A stretch of DNA of 64,000 nucleotides from an uncultured Erythrobacter sp. (GTDB lineage: Bacteria > Pseudomonadota > Alphaproteobacteria > Sphingomonadales > Sphingomonadaceae): the NCBI GenBank assembly GCA_947500645.1, contig CANMSD010000004.1, forward strand, positions 1-64,000, written 5' to 3'. The translations under genes were made by a program, and so were the position numbers. Below the pieces are notes generated by a model. The model was not told the DNA's origin. It did no database searches and saw only the letters and a list, made by a program, of their open reading frames with translations. Of this stretch, positions 27,868-37,144 are shown piece by piece. Position 1 is the first letter of the stretch, and each line of letters opens with the position of its first letter.

Positions 27868-29100
27868 TCAGCCGATCCGGGCTCTTCGTTCAATAAGGGC
27901 AAGCGCTCGGCTCTGCTCATTTCCGACAATGCAAATGCCTTCGTCCACGCCCATGCCTGGCTTCGCCAACATCATCGTCGCCTGCATCGCGAGCGCCACA
28001 TGCACACATGACCGCGCGGAAAGGTCCGTCTCAGCGCTGGTCCCCCCGGAATAGGCACCAACTCCGCTTTGCTTTGCATAGCCGATCGCTCGCGCCGTAT
28101 CGAGCAGACTGCCTACATCAGGCGTCTTCACCTGAATCAGATGGGCTGCACGCGCGTCGCAGAAATCGCGGACATCCTGCAAAGTGTTGCAATGTTCGTC
28201 CGCGACAACCTTCACGGGCGTCCCGATCCGCTTGAGTTCGACCACCAGCTCGGCGTATTTCTCGATCTGCGCTGTGCGCCCGCCATAATCGACCGGACTT
28301 TCGATCAGCAGTTCAAAACCGGCCACGGCCTCTGCGCATCTGGCCATAAAATCAGCAACTTCGACCGGTTCGCGGCTGATACCTAGGCCGATCCAGCCAT
28401 ACAGATCGAAATGCAAAATCGGCTGATAGTCCTCCCCGCCCAACTCGCCCACTCGCTGCGCGACCCATTGGATATATTCGAAGAACGCAGCGCCATTCGT
28501 TCCGAATTTCTCTTTCGAATTGATCAGGCCATGCGGCAAGACATCGACCCGTTTCAGTATCATCTTGTCGACATTGAGCTTTCGCTCATCCCCGCTTTGC
28601 GAGAAAATCGGGACTGGGTTGGTCGGCAACGGCTGATCGAAAATCTGGCAGATCACCTCTGTCATGGTGCACCGTCCCGCATGAGCGGCAGCGCCAATCA
28701 GCGCCTGGCTGACACCATATCGAATGGCCATGGGTACGTCCGCATCGATCGACGCGGCGCAATTGGCCGCCGCACCCGCGCAGTCTCTACCGATCAACGC
28801 CGGTATTACCCGCTCGCGGCAAATGTGCGCAATGCGTTCCCGATCGAACAAGGGATCACGGCCTGCTGCGCCCGAGTATTGCACGCTGACCATGTCGCCC
28901 CAAATCACCGCGCCGTCGCTAAGTATCAAGCCGATACTGAGTGCTGTCGAAGGAATGCGAACTCGATCAAAACCGGGCGTCTGCGGCTGACCAGAATAGA
29001 CAAAACCATCATGTTTTAGTCCAGAGCGGATCGCGGCCTGATCGTCGTAAAAAAACGATCCCATTGCGGGAGCCATCACGGCGTCGATGATCTTTGGCAT
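27868..29100 (-). CDS. mal: Methylaspartate ammonia-lyase
   Basis: An enolase-superfamily enzyme of 410 residues (family about 413) that removes ammonia from 3-methylaspartate to give mesaconate. The catalytic lysine is in HLIQVKTPDVGS and metal ligands are in FDLYGWIG, LIESPVD and VVADEHCN; QSGDERKLNVDKMILKR is also family-typical. No glutamate mutase subunits are nearby, so either they lie elsewhere or the enzyme acts on another amino acid. It runs in the same direction as the cupin gene, separated by 157 bases that hold the 27734 operator. Confidence 0.93.
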   Translation of the reverse strand: MPKIIDAVMAPAMGSFFYDDQAAIRSGLKHDGFVYSGQPQTPGFDRVRIPSTALSIGLILSDGAVIWGDMVSVQYSGAAGRDPLFDRERIAHICRERVIPALIGRDCAGAAANCAASIDADVPMAIRYGVSQALIGAAAHAGRCTMTEVICQIFDQPLPTNPVPIFSQSGDERKLNVDKMILKRVDVLPHGLINSKEKFGTNGAAFFEYIQWVAQRVGELGGEDYQPILHFDLYGWIGLGISREPVEVADFMARCAEAVAGFELLIESPVDYGGRTAQIEKYAELVVELKRIGTPVKVVADEHCNTLQDVRDFCDARAAHLIQVKTPDVGSLLDTARAIGYAKQSGVGAYSGGTSAETDLSARSCVHVALAMQATMMLAKPGMGVDEGICIVGNEQSRALALIERRARIG

Positions 29101-29465
29101 TGCGCTACTGCTCCCGAGCCTCGCTGCCGCGCACTACGCGGCTAGTGATGCGCTCGTTCGCAGTAGCCTCGCTGTATTCAAAGGCAGGCACCGCCATATC
29201 TCCGCATGCCGGTCAACGGGGTAAAAATCGCCAGATTTGGGATAGAAGATTTGATCATGCCGAAAATCGGCAGGAATTGCCTGATCGAGGCACGTAATTG
29301 TGACCAGAATTCGCGGCTCCTCTGTTACATCATGGGCCTCATCTCGACTGCGAAATCTAAACTGTGCCATCCATCAGATTTCTGACAATACGGATGAGCG
29401 CTTCATTCCAACACGAGTGCCAGACTCGCCGACATGCACTTTCCAAGCTTCGCTGAGGAGTTCTT
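29101..29465. other. Divergent intergenic region with no clear gene
   Basis: These 365 bases separate divergent mal and flavoprotein genes and must contain both promoters. A 78-codon minus-strand frame (29134-29370) has no convincing binding site or recognisable product. The only firm element is the binding site GAGGAG before 29466. Confidence 0.5.
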
Positions 29466-30989
29466 ATGCCGACACCGCCAATCAATGCCGGGTCCGACGG
29501 ATTCTATCACCCCTCGACGGAAGCGGATGTCGTAGCGCTGATCCTTTGTGCGAAGACGAGTGACAGGCAGGTCCGCGCGCGCGGAGCAACTCACAGCGTA
29601 TCCTGGAGCATCTATTCTAACCCAATTGACGGCAATCCACCGAACCGAACTTTGCAGCAATCGCCTCCATTGGGAGACGCAATCAACATAGCATTTGACC
29701 AGATGCGCGCGTTCGAGTGGATCGACGAGGCAAACGGAATTGTTGAGGTAGAGCCAGGCATCAATATGGGCCGCGATCCCAGCGATCCGTTCGGTATATC
29801 TACGCTCGAAAACAGTTTCCTTTTTCAAGCTTTCGAAAAAGGCTGGGCGGTCAACATTCTTGGCGGAATAACGCACCAAACCATTGCAGGCTTCACGGCG
29901 ACAGGTTCATCAGGGGGATCGGTCCAGTATGCCTATGACAACATTGTCGCCTTCCGCGTTGTCGACGGCCTAGGCAATGCACAATGGATCGAACAATCCG
30001 AACCCGAGTTCGATGCCATGATGACGTCCATGGGGTTGCTAGGCGTCGTTACCAAGATGCGTTTTAAGCTGGTCCCGATGTATAATGTTGCGGGCACAGA
30101 AGTGACCACTCCTGTGAGCGGACCATCTGCACCGGTCGATCTTTTCGGACCAGGCAGTGACGATCAGCCCTCTTTGCAACAGTACCTCGAACAAGTGCCC
30201 TACACGCGGATTGTCTGGTGGCCTCAGGAAGGATGCGAGCGCATACAGACTTGGAAGGCGCAGCGTGTCCCTTACACCGACAACAATCTGAGACCCTATC
30301 AGCAATTCACTCCCGATTTCGACGGCCAGACAGAGCAGCTATTGGCATCAATGTTCTTCGTGCTGGTTGGGAACACTAGCCTTACTAAAGTGATATCCTT
30401 GCTGGTCACAAAGACAGTGCACTATTTCAGCAATCTCACCGCCATGATGGCAAGAAATTCGAGGACTACTACTGGCGCAGCCTGTGTATGGATAACACGG
30501 TCGACGACGTCTTTCGGCACCGAGTTTACCGAAATTTGGGTGCCTATCCAGCACGCTCGGCGGGTCATGAACCTTTATCGTGAGATGTTTGAAGCGCGCG
30601 GCCCTTCCGCGACTGGATACTTTTCAACTGAAGTCTATGGCGGATCACCCAGCTCTGCCTGGATGCATCCCGGCTACAGCAATGGCGAAGACGAATACAA
30701 GGATGGTACCTGCAGATTCGATGTCTATTGGTATCGAAATAACAAGGGTGCCCCGAACGTCGATGAAGGTTTTTTTGAGCAATATTGGGAGGTCTTGATC
30801 GACAACAATATCCCCTTTCGCTTGCATTGGGGAAAATTCATTCCGCGCTTTGATTTTCCCACTTGGTCAGCATATTACCAAGCCAGTCTCCCGCGCTTCA
30901 AAGAGTTCATGGCATTGCGAGCAAAACGCGATCCAGACGACTTGTTCTTTACAAGCTACTGGCGCGAGCGCCTGACTGGCAGGCCTTAG
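29466..30989 (+). CDS. FAD-linked oxidase, aldonolactone-oxidase type
   Basis: A vanillyl-alcohol-oxidase-superfamily flavoprotein of 507 residues. The N-terminal FAD-binding type 4 domain covers about residues 15-210 with ARGATHSVSW and GFTATGSSGGS, the pyrophosphate-binding region. The C-terminal half resembles D-arabinono/L-gulono-1,4-lactone oxidases and ends with the typical RLHWGKF and RDPDDLFF motifs. It would oxidise a sugar lactone or an alcohol with O2 as acceptor. No histidine site for covalent FAD is obvious. It has no signal peptide. It stands alone between long non-coding stretches and seems less GC-rich than its neighbours, so transfer is possible. Confidence 0.78.
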   Translation: MPTPPINAGSDGFYHPSTEADVVALILCAKTSDRQVRARGATHSVSWSIYSNPIDGNPPNRTLQQSPPLGDAINIAFDQMRAFEWIDEANGIVEVEPGINMGRDPSDPFGISTLENSFLFQAFEKGWAVNILGGITHQTIAGFTATGSSGGSVQYAYDNIVAFRVVDGLGNAQWIEQSEPEFDAMMTSMGLLGVVTKMRFKLVPMYNVAGTEVTTPVSGPSAPVDLFGPGSDDQPSLQQYLEQVPYTRIVWWPQEGCERIQTWKAQRVPYTDNNLRPYQQFTPDFDGQTEQLLASMFFVLVGNTSLTKVISLLVTKTVHYFSNLTAMMARNSRTTTGAACVWITRSTTSFGTEFTEIWVPIQHARRVMNLYREMFEARGPSATGYFSTEVYGGSPSSAWMHPGYSNGEDEYKDGTCRFDVYWYRNNKGAPNVDEGFFEQYWEVLIDNNIPFRLHWGKFIPRFDFPTWSAYYQASLPRFKEFMALRAKRDPDDLFFTSYWRERLTGRP

Positions 30990-31398
30990 AACAGCTAGGC
31001 GCGTTGCTTATGTATCTTAGCGCCAATCACCGAGCCATTTTCCAAGATCGGATTGCTGATGCCGCTTAAAGTTATCCGTTGAAGAATGTTTGAGTGACCC
31101 AGAGCTATTGAGAGGATGAATCGGTCTCAGTGGCAGGACAGATCTGAAGATTGCTAATATAGTACGGAGCCAGTCTGCTCGTATCTGCTTCAACGATGGC
31201 GCGCTTGAAAATCGGTCGACGTATCTCCAGCGCATTCTTGCAGCCGCGCTCGAATCAACGAACTCCTCCCCTACACGCGGCAGGCCAAGCCTACGGAAAG
31301 GCGCCATCCCCTCCGGAGTGCCGGGACTTACACGTGGTTAACGAAGAATAAGGGTGTTTGTCCTAATCCCCCGCTCAAGAAAGATCAGGGGGTTATTT
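30990..31398. other. Intergenic region, 409 bases, no gene recognised
   Basis: No open frame here has a ribosome binding site or a recognisable product. Just before 31399, CCCCC (31368-31372) can pair with GGGGG (31388-31392), which is the ribosome binding site of the next gene, so translation of that gene may be dampened by a short hairpin. Confidence 0.45.
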
Positions 31399-31926
31399 GT
31401 GAAACTCAAAATGCTGACAGGTATCGCCGCCGTTTTGGCAAGCACCACGCTTGCTCCAACGAGCGCCAATGCCTCGGAAAAAGAAGTGGCAGTCGCCACG
31501 CGTGCGCTCAGTTTCATTGAGCCTACCCTCAAGGGCAGCGTGAAAACCGTAGTGTTCTACAAGGATGGCGATGCCGCCAGCCGTAGTGAGGCACAACGCA
31601 TTCGCTCCGCCCTTTCGGGCAAGAAGGTAAAGGGAGCAAGCTTCTCTGTAACGCTCGCCTCGGCCAGCAACACCTCGGCCGCTTCCGGAGCGAAGGTCGT
31701 ATTCGTCGCGCGTGGCCTCAAGTCGCGGCATGCGTCGATTTTCAGCGCGGCATCCGCTGCCCGCGCAATCACCATTTCATCGGACCTTAGCTGCGTACGC
31801 AGCGGCAAGTGCGTGGTCGGTGTCAAGAGTTCACCGAAGACCGAGATTCTGGTCAGTCGCCAGGCCAGACAGAAGACAAAAGTCGGGTTCGCTTCGGCGT
31901 TCTTGATGCTTGTCAACGAAGTCTGA
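31399..31926 (+). CDS. Small periplasmic protein, YfiR-like (DUF4154-type) candidate
   Basis: A 175-residue exported protein with a signal peptide ending near TSANAS (about 21). The GTG at 31399 is taken as start because AGGGGG lies six bases before it and the signal peptide begins there. The mature part alternates beta-strands and helices, has two cysteines (LSCVRSGKCVVGV), and ends in VGFASAFLMLVNEV, which recalls the YfiR/DUF4154 tail. Proteins of that family sit with a TonB receptor and a membrane signalling protein, exactly as here. The family assignment is by pattern and context only. Confidence 0.6.
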   Translation: MKLKMLTGIAAVLASTTLAPTSANASEKEVAVATRALSFIEPTLKGSVKTVVFYKDGDAASRSEAQRIRSALSGKKVKGASFSVTLASASNTSAASGAKVVFVARGLKSRHASIFSAASAARAITISSDLSCVRSGKCVVGVKSSPKTEILVSRQARQKTKVGFASAFLMLVNEV

Positions 31927-32026
31927 GATCGCAATCGCATCAATCATAAATGAAGCTGTCTGACGTCGCGTGTCTCAACTCCAACCGATCCAGAGACTGC
32001 GCGCCAAGCCTTCAAGGGAATTTATC

Positions 32027-34045
32027 GTGAAGACCACTTATCCAGCCATCGCTATCCTGTGTCTCTGCAGCACTGCGGCGCAAGCCCAGGAAATCGATTA
32101 CGAGCAGTTCGAAGAGTTGTTTGGCGAACCCGTCGTGACATCGGTCACCGGAACGCCTCAGCGCGCGTCCGAACTGCCCGCTGCCACGATCATCGTCAAA
32201 GGCGATGACATTCGTCGTTCAGGGGCGACCAACCTAGCTGAAGCGCTTCGCGGCTATGCGGGCATCGACGTGGCTCGTCCAAGCACGGGTCAGTATGACC
32301 TTTCGATCCGCGGGCAGGTGGGCGTTATCAACGCAAACACCCTGGTGCTCGTGAATGGCCGTCAAGTCTATCTCGAGCATCTAGGCTATACCAACTGGGC
32401 CAGCCTGGGGGTTGAGCTTGAAGAAATCCGCCAGGTCGAGATCGTCAAAGGTCCAAACTCGGCGATCTTCGGCTTCAACGCGGCCTCTGGTGTAATCAAC
32501 ATCGTCACTTTCAATCCTGTCTATGACGATGTGAGTCGAGCTACTGTTCAGGTTGGACCGGATGATCGCTTCAACGTATCTGGCGTGGTCACTGTGCCAC
32601 TCGGTGAAAATGGCGGTGTTCGCGTATCTGCCGGTTTGGACAAGCAAGAACGCTTCCCGGGAAACATCTTCAATACGGAGCGGTTTACCGAGGCACGCAA
32701 TGTCGGTGTCGATGCCGGCTATGATTTCAACGGCAAGGCATTTGTGCGCGTTGGCTACAACTACAGCGAGGCCGATCAGCTTATTTCGCTGGGTCAAAGC
32801 TTTTCGCCAGAATCCGATCTGGAAACCGAGAACTTCCATGGATCGCTTACCGCAGAAGTGCTGGGCGGCAGCATGAAGCTGTCCGCACAGGTTTCCGATG
32901 TTACGCAAGATCTTGACTTTGACGGCAACGGAACCCTGGAAATTTCCTACACCAACGACCTCGAGATCTACACCGCTCAGTTCCAGCGGAAGCTCGCGGC
33001 AGACACCACGATCAGGATCAACGGTGAGTATCGTGAAAGCGATTTTCTGGCGATCGAAGATCTGGCTGGCGGCGGTCGCGGCCCGATTGGCAATGCCGAC
33101 TACTCATCATGGGCCGCAAGCCTTATGGTGGAACAGAATATTACGGAACGTCTTACATTAACCGGCGCCGTGCGTTTCGATTCACTTGATGTCAGCCGCG
33201 AAGTCTTGGGCAACGGCCTTTCGGATCAACTGATCTTGCAGGAGCTCGGCACGGACAATATCAACTCTGATATCGATGAGGTATCGTACAACTTGAGCGC
33301 GATCTATCGCGCCAGCGACAATGTGACACTGCGCGCGCAAGCTGCGAGAGGAACCAAGCTGCCATCGCAATTGCAGTTCGGTTTGCAGCAGACCCTGAAC
33401 TCAGCGAGTCCACCTTTGTTGATTGCATTTGGCAACCCTACGCTGCCAGCTGCAGTCTCGGACAGCTACGAAGTTGGTGCCAACGTTGTTCTTCCAAGCC
33501 TTGGCGCGACGGCGACCGTCAGCGCGTTCTATACCGAGTATGATGACGTCTCGAACTTCACGCAGACCGATCCGATCTTCGTGGGACCACTTCCGGTAGT
33601 GCCATTGTTCTATCAGGTAGTCGGCGACTATCAGAGCTATGGCGTTGAAGTGAGCCTCGACGCACGAGACGGTGAAGGTTTCGACTGGCGTCTCGACTAC
33701 ACTTTCAACGAGGTGGCACAAGACTTCACCGACAACCTCGTCGGCGACACCCAGGTTGAGGGTGAAACACCTTCGCACAAACTGCGCGCCGAGCTTGGAT
33801 TCAATGCCGGACCATTCAACATCAACGCAATCGGCCTGTACCGGTCTGGCGTTGAGTATGACGGCGTCACAGGAGTTGTGGAGCGTGACGGCTCTGTTCA
33901 GGTAGATGCCAGAGCTGGATATCTGGTCAGCAACCAGATCGAAGTCTTCGCCGTTGGCGAGAATCTTACCGGTTCGGAAGTGTTCGGCAACGGAGCGATT
34001 GAGCAAGATACCCGAGTTCGCGTTGGCGCTCGGTTTGCGATGTGA
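32027..34045 (+). CDS. TonB-dependent receptor of the YfiR-linked type
   Basis: A short outer-membrane receptor, 672 residues. A signal peptide (ends TAAQAQE) is followed by the stretch FEELFGEPVVTSVTGTPQ, which marks receptors commonly encoded beside YfiR-like proteins and membrane sensors. The plug covers about residues 40-150 (DDIRRSG, LVLVNGRQVYLEH, VEIVKGPNSAIFG) and the barrel ends in RVGARFAM. GTG at 32027 is preferred to an earlier GTG (31970) because AAGGGAA precedes it and the signal peptide starts there. The tail does not end in the usual aromatic residue but in methionine. It probably senses or imports a small ligand reported to the chemotaxis protein encoded next. Confidence 0.88.
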   Translation: MKTTYPAIAILCLCSTAAQAQEIDYEQFEELFGEPVVTSVTGTPQRASELPAATIIVKGDDIRRSGATNLAEALRGYAGIDVARPSTGQYDLSIRGQVGVINANTLVLVNGRQVYLEHLGYTNWASLGVELEEIRQVEIVKGPNSAIFGFNAASGVINIVTFNPVYDDVSRATVQVGPDDRFNVSGVVTVPLGENGGVRVSAGLDKQERFPGNIFNTERFTEARNVGVDAGYDFNGKAFVRVGYNYSEADQLISLGQSFSPESDLETENFHGSLTAEVLGGSMKLSAQVSDVTQDLDFDGNGTLEISYTNDLEIYTAQFQRKLAADTTIRINGEYRESDFLAIEDLAGGGRGPIGNADYSSWAASLMVEQNITERLTLTGAVRFDSLDVSREVLGNGLSDQLILQELGTDNINSDIDEVSYNLSAIYRASDNVTLRAQAARGTKLPSQLQFGLQQTLNSASPPLLIAFGNPTLPAAVSDSYEVGANVVLPSLGATATVSAFYTEYDDVSNFTQTDPIFVGPLPVVPLFYQVVGDYQSYGVEVSLDARDGEGFDWRLDYTFNEVAQDFTDNLVGDTQVEGETPSHKLRAELGFNAGPFNINAIGLYRSGVEYDGVTGVVERDGSVQVDARAGYLVSNQIEVFAVGENLTGSEVFGNGAIEQDTRVRVGARFAM

Positions 34046-34140
34046 TCGTCGGATAATGCCCACGATCACCTCAAATCTTGCGTGCCTGGCAATGTGCGGC
34101 ATGAAAACAATTGCATTCGTTACATCGAGGAAAGAAACCG

Positions 34141-35898
34141 ATGATCGATAAACTACGAGATCTGGCAACGCGTCGGCCGACCAGTCTGCGTATGGATCAA
34201 TTGAGCGTCGGCGGTAAGATCGCTCTCGCACCGGCCGTTGGCTTGGTGCTGCTCGTCTTGATCGCAATGCTAGGTTATGCGGGCCTGGAGCGATCACGCA
34301 CGGTTGTCGATCGGGTGGTCGCGAACGATGTCGCTGCTCTCAATTCGGTTGCTTCGGCAAACACCAGCTTCAGCAACGCCGAAGCCGCGCTCTACAGATT
34401 AACCACTCGCGTCGCGAATGAAGAAGCCGTTGACGTTGACGCCGAGGTCCAGCAAATCCTTGCTCAGCTCGAGAACGCACAGGATGTGCTGCGGGTCGCC
34501 GACGGTGGCAACCAGCAGGTACTGGATCAGGATGTGGTCGGGTCCGCTGTGACCAAGATCGAGGAATATGCCGAAGCGGTAGAAGTGCTTGGTTCCATGC
34601 TCGCGCTCGATTTCGAAAGCGCGTCCTTCATGCTTCCGCCGTTCGAAGAAAATGCCCAGAGCGTTCGAGCGCTTTTTCAATCCATCACTCAGCAGGCAAA
34701 CGAGGCTGCGGCAACAAAACGAAACAGTATCAATGGAGAAATCCTTGCGTTTCAGATTGCCTTCGCAATCGTGATGGCTCTCGCGATTGGCTTGGTCAGC
34801 GTGGTCACCGTTTACACCACACGGCATTTGCGTGACGCGATCGCTGGCCTGGTCACCGCTACTGAAGCGGTCGCGAAAGGGGACACCTCGTACGACCTCG
34901 CCCCTGTACATCGCTCCGATGAGTTGGAGAATATTGTTGTCGCTCTGGAAGTGTTCAAATCAGAACGCGAGCGAGCACAGCAGCTCGAGAACAAGACGAA
35001 AGACCTCGAGCGCGAGCAGCTTGAGGCCGACACTCAATTCCGTGAGCAGCGTATTCGCGAATTGGCCGATCTTGCCGAGCGTTATGATGCCGAAGTCAGT
35101 ACCATCATCAATGCCGTCACCGGTTCTACAGACTCGGTCGCCAGCCTGGCCGAAGACTTGAAGTCGATCGCCGAAACCAGCGTTAATCGCAGCTCTGCGA
35201 TGACCAACGATGCTGGCAATATATCTCGAGATATGGACGCGGTTGCTTCAGCCACCGAAGAACTCTCCCTGAGCAATCAGGAAATCGAACAGAGCATGGA
35301 GGATTCTTCGCAAGCCGTGCGAGGCATGGTCTCGACCATGGAACAGACGTCCTCCGCAGTTCTGGAACTTGGAAACTCAGCCGAAGAAATTGGTGAAGTG
35401 AGTTCGCTCATCGCGGGCATTGCCGCTCAAACCAACCTGCTGGCGCTTAACGCGAGCATCGAGGCTGCGAGGGCGGGTGAGAGCGGCCGCGGTTTCGCAG
35501 TCGTAGCTGGCGAGGTAAAGGCGCTTGCCCAGCAGACAGCGAAGGCAACGGACGACATCACCGAGCAAGTTCGCGACGTCCAGAAGGCCAGCGCGATGGC
35601 GACAGAAGCGCTTCAGACGATCGCTGAAATGGTCGAGAAGGTGAACCTCACGACGACGACGGTTTCAAGCGCGATTACCCAGCAGTCTTCGGCAACCAGT
35701 CACATTTCCGATACAGTCTTCCAAAGTGCGGAACGCATTACGAAGCTGAGCGAGGATGCGGTCGGTGTTGATCATGCTTCCGACGAAAACGGGAAAGCAG
35801 CGGCGGAGCTCGCCAGGGCTGCAAGCTTCCTGAAAACGGAAATTGGCAAGCTCAGCGATCAATCAAGCGACTTTGTGAAGAAGATCAGAGCGGCCTGA
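34141..35898 (+). CDS. Methyl-accepting chemotaxis protein with HAMP domain
   Basis: A membrane receptor of 585 residues. Membrane segment 1 lies near residues 20-40, a helical periplasmic sensor domain follows (about 41-190), then segment 2 (about 205-228), a HAMP domain (about 230-285), a coiled region, and the signalling hairpin tip [20 protein letters not shown]. No CheR-docking pentapeptide is seen at the C-terminus. ATG at 34141 has a GAGGAAAG site; the upstream frame from 34111 is unconvincing. It lies 95 bases behind the TonB receptor gene in the same direction, so its input is probably receptor occupancy relayed by the YfiR-like protein. No che genes are in the window. Confidence 0.9.
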   Translation: MIDKLRDLATRRPTSLRMDQLSVGGKIALAPAVGLVLLVLIAMLGYAGLERSRTVVDRVVANDVAALNSVASANTSFSNAEAALYRLTTRVANEEAVDVDAEVQQILAQLENAQDVLRVADGGNQQVLDQDVVGSAVTKIEEYAEAVEVLGSMLALDFESASFMLPPFEENAQSVRALFQSITQQANEAAATKRNSINGEILAFQIAFAIVMALAIGLVSVVTVYTTRHLRDAIAGLVTATEAVAKGDTSYDLAPVHRSDELENIVVALEVFKSERERAQQLENKTKDLEREQLEADTQFREQRIRELADLAERYDAEVSTIINAVTGSTDSVASLAEDLKSIAETSVNRSSAMTNDAGNISRDMDAVASATEELSLSNQEIEQSMEDSSQAVRGMVSTMEQTSSAVLELGNSAEEIGEVSSLIAGIAAQTNLLALNASIEAARAGESGRGFAVVAGEVKALAQQTAKATDDITEQVRDVQKASAMATEALQTIAEMVEKVNLTTTTVSSAITQQSSATSHISDTVFQSAERITKLSEDAVGVDHASDENGKAAAELARAASFLKTEIGKLSDQSSDFVKKIRAA

Positions 35899-36090
35899 CC
35901 AAACGAGCCGACCTGTGTTGGCAGAATACATCATCCTGGCAGGCGGCTGTTGAAGCAGATCATGGCTCTGACATTCTGAGCGTACATTGCGAACATGGGC
36001 TGCTGAAACGCTGTAGAACACGATTCAAAGATCGCGCAAAAACTGGCCCCTCATCCATTTGCCTGGGCGCGGATGACAAATAGACCCCAA
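35899..36090. other. Intergenic region between convergent genes
   Basis: No gene, hairpin or repeat that I can support lies in these 192 bases between the chemotaxis gene and the LysR gene. Confidence 0.5.
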
Positions 36091-36990
36091 TCAAGAACAA
36101 GGGTTGGGGTGCGAAGCAATTTTCTGGCGCAGGACAGCCAAGAAATTCCGATGAATTTTCGGCAACGGATCGCTCGCGCGATGCAGTGCTTGTACGGAGA
36201 TGCTGATTGGTGGATCAAAGCCTTTGAATTCCACCGTTCCAACCCCGTGCGAGGTCGCAGTAAACTCGTCCACAATCGCGATCCCAGCCCCCATAGCGAC
36301 GAGATTTCTCGCAGCGAAATAGGTTTGCACGGTTAACCCGCTGGCGGACGTCAAAGTGTTTTCCAAAAGCACAGCATTTAGAAGATCGCCCAGAGGGCCG
36401 CTATTGTCGATACCGATCAGGGAATGGCCGGATACGTCGGACAGTTTGATCCGTTCACTCGGCACGTCAAATTCGCCTTTGGAATAGATGCAGACGAACT
36501 CCGCAGTTCCCAACTCGATGAAGTTGATGCCGGACGCGCTCTGGCCGTTGAAAGCGAACCCGAGATCCTTTTCCCTCTGCTGAAGCGAGTGAATCAGATT
36601 GTCGTAATGCAGGGTCTGAAATTCGAGTTGTACGTCAGGATAGGTCTGGCGAAATTCCATGATCGCTTTCGGAACCAATTCCAACCCTAACGCAGCAATC
36701 GATGCGAGGCCTATGCGACCGCTCGTTCCGCGCGCAATGTTCTGAGACAGCATTTGCAAATCGGTCAAACGATCGGCAATTCCCCGCGTTTCGCGATAGA
36801 GCACCTTGGCTTCATCGGTCGGGATCAAGCGACCACGGACTCGGTGAAACAGCGGAAAGCCGATCTGATCCTCGGCGTGCTTCAGTATCTTGCTGGCCGT
36901 GGGTTGAGTGATGTTCAAGAACCTGGCCGCGCCACTGACCGAGCCGACTGCATAAACGGCATTGAATACCTCGATATGCCGATAACGCAT
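36091..36990 (-). CDS. LysR-family regulator, probably DgcR-like
   Basis: A 299-residue LysR regulator: helix-turn-helix at about 1-60 (AVGSVSGAARFLNITQPTAS), linker helix, and a periplasmic-binding-like effector domain. The start at 36990 (MRYRHIEVFN) is preferred because the 50 codons before it would run through the divergent promoter. It is transcribed away from dgcN/dgcA, the classical arrangement for a LysR activator, and a LysR regulator (DgcR) controls the homologous D-glutamate genes in marine bacteria. The effector is likely D-glutamate or N-acetyl-glutamate; this is inferred. Confidence 0.87.
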   Translation of the reverse strand: MRYRHIEVFNAVYAVGSVSGAARFLNITQPTASKILKHAEDQIGFPLFHRVRGRLIPTDEAKVLYRETRGIADRLTDLQMLSQNIARGTSGRIGLASIAALGLELVPKAIMEFRQTYPDVQLEFQTLHYDNLIHSLQQREKDLGFAFNGQSASGINFIELGTAEFVCIYSKGEFDVPSERIKLSDVSGHSLIGIDNSGPLGDLLNAVLLENTLTSASGLTVQTYFAARNLVAMGAGIAIVDEFTATSHGVGTVEFKGFDPPISISVQALHRASDPLPKIHRNFLAVLRQKIASHPNPCS

Positions 36991-37144
36991 CGCACCTACC
37001 CTAAATTTTGGAATAGCTTGATTGGGCCGCCTACCCATAGCCTTTATGCATAGACACCGCCAACTATGGAATTTTCCAGCGCTTACGCTTGCTGTTATCG
37101 AGTGGATTAAGCTGAAGGGCACAAATTTTGGAATAGGCATGGCG
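36991..37144. promoter_or_regulatory. Divergent LysR/dgcN control region with a 14-bp direct repeat
   Basis: AAATTTTGGAATAG occurs twice in exact copies at 37003-37016 and 37123-37136, 120 bases apart, each next to one of the two start codons. Between them TGGAA-TT-TTCCA (37067-37078) forms an inverted repeat sharing the TGGAA core. The second copy contains the putative ribosome binding site of dgcN. These are candidate LysR boxes; no binding data exist here. Confidence 0.55.

Noticed and set aside
29134..29370. 78-codon minus-strand frame upstream of methylaspartate ammonia-lyase
   Set aside because: No convincing ribosome binding site and no recognisable product.
31017..31307. 96-codon minus-strand frame in the 31 kb gap
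   Set aside because: Composition looks random, no binding site and no family resemblance.
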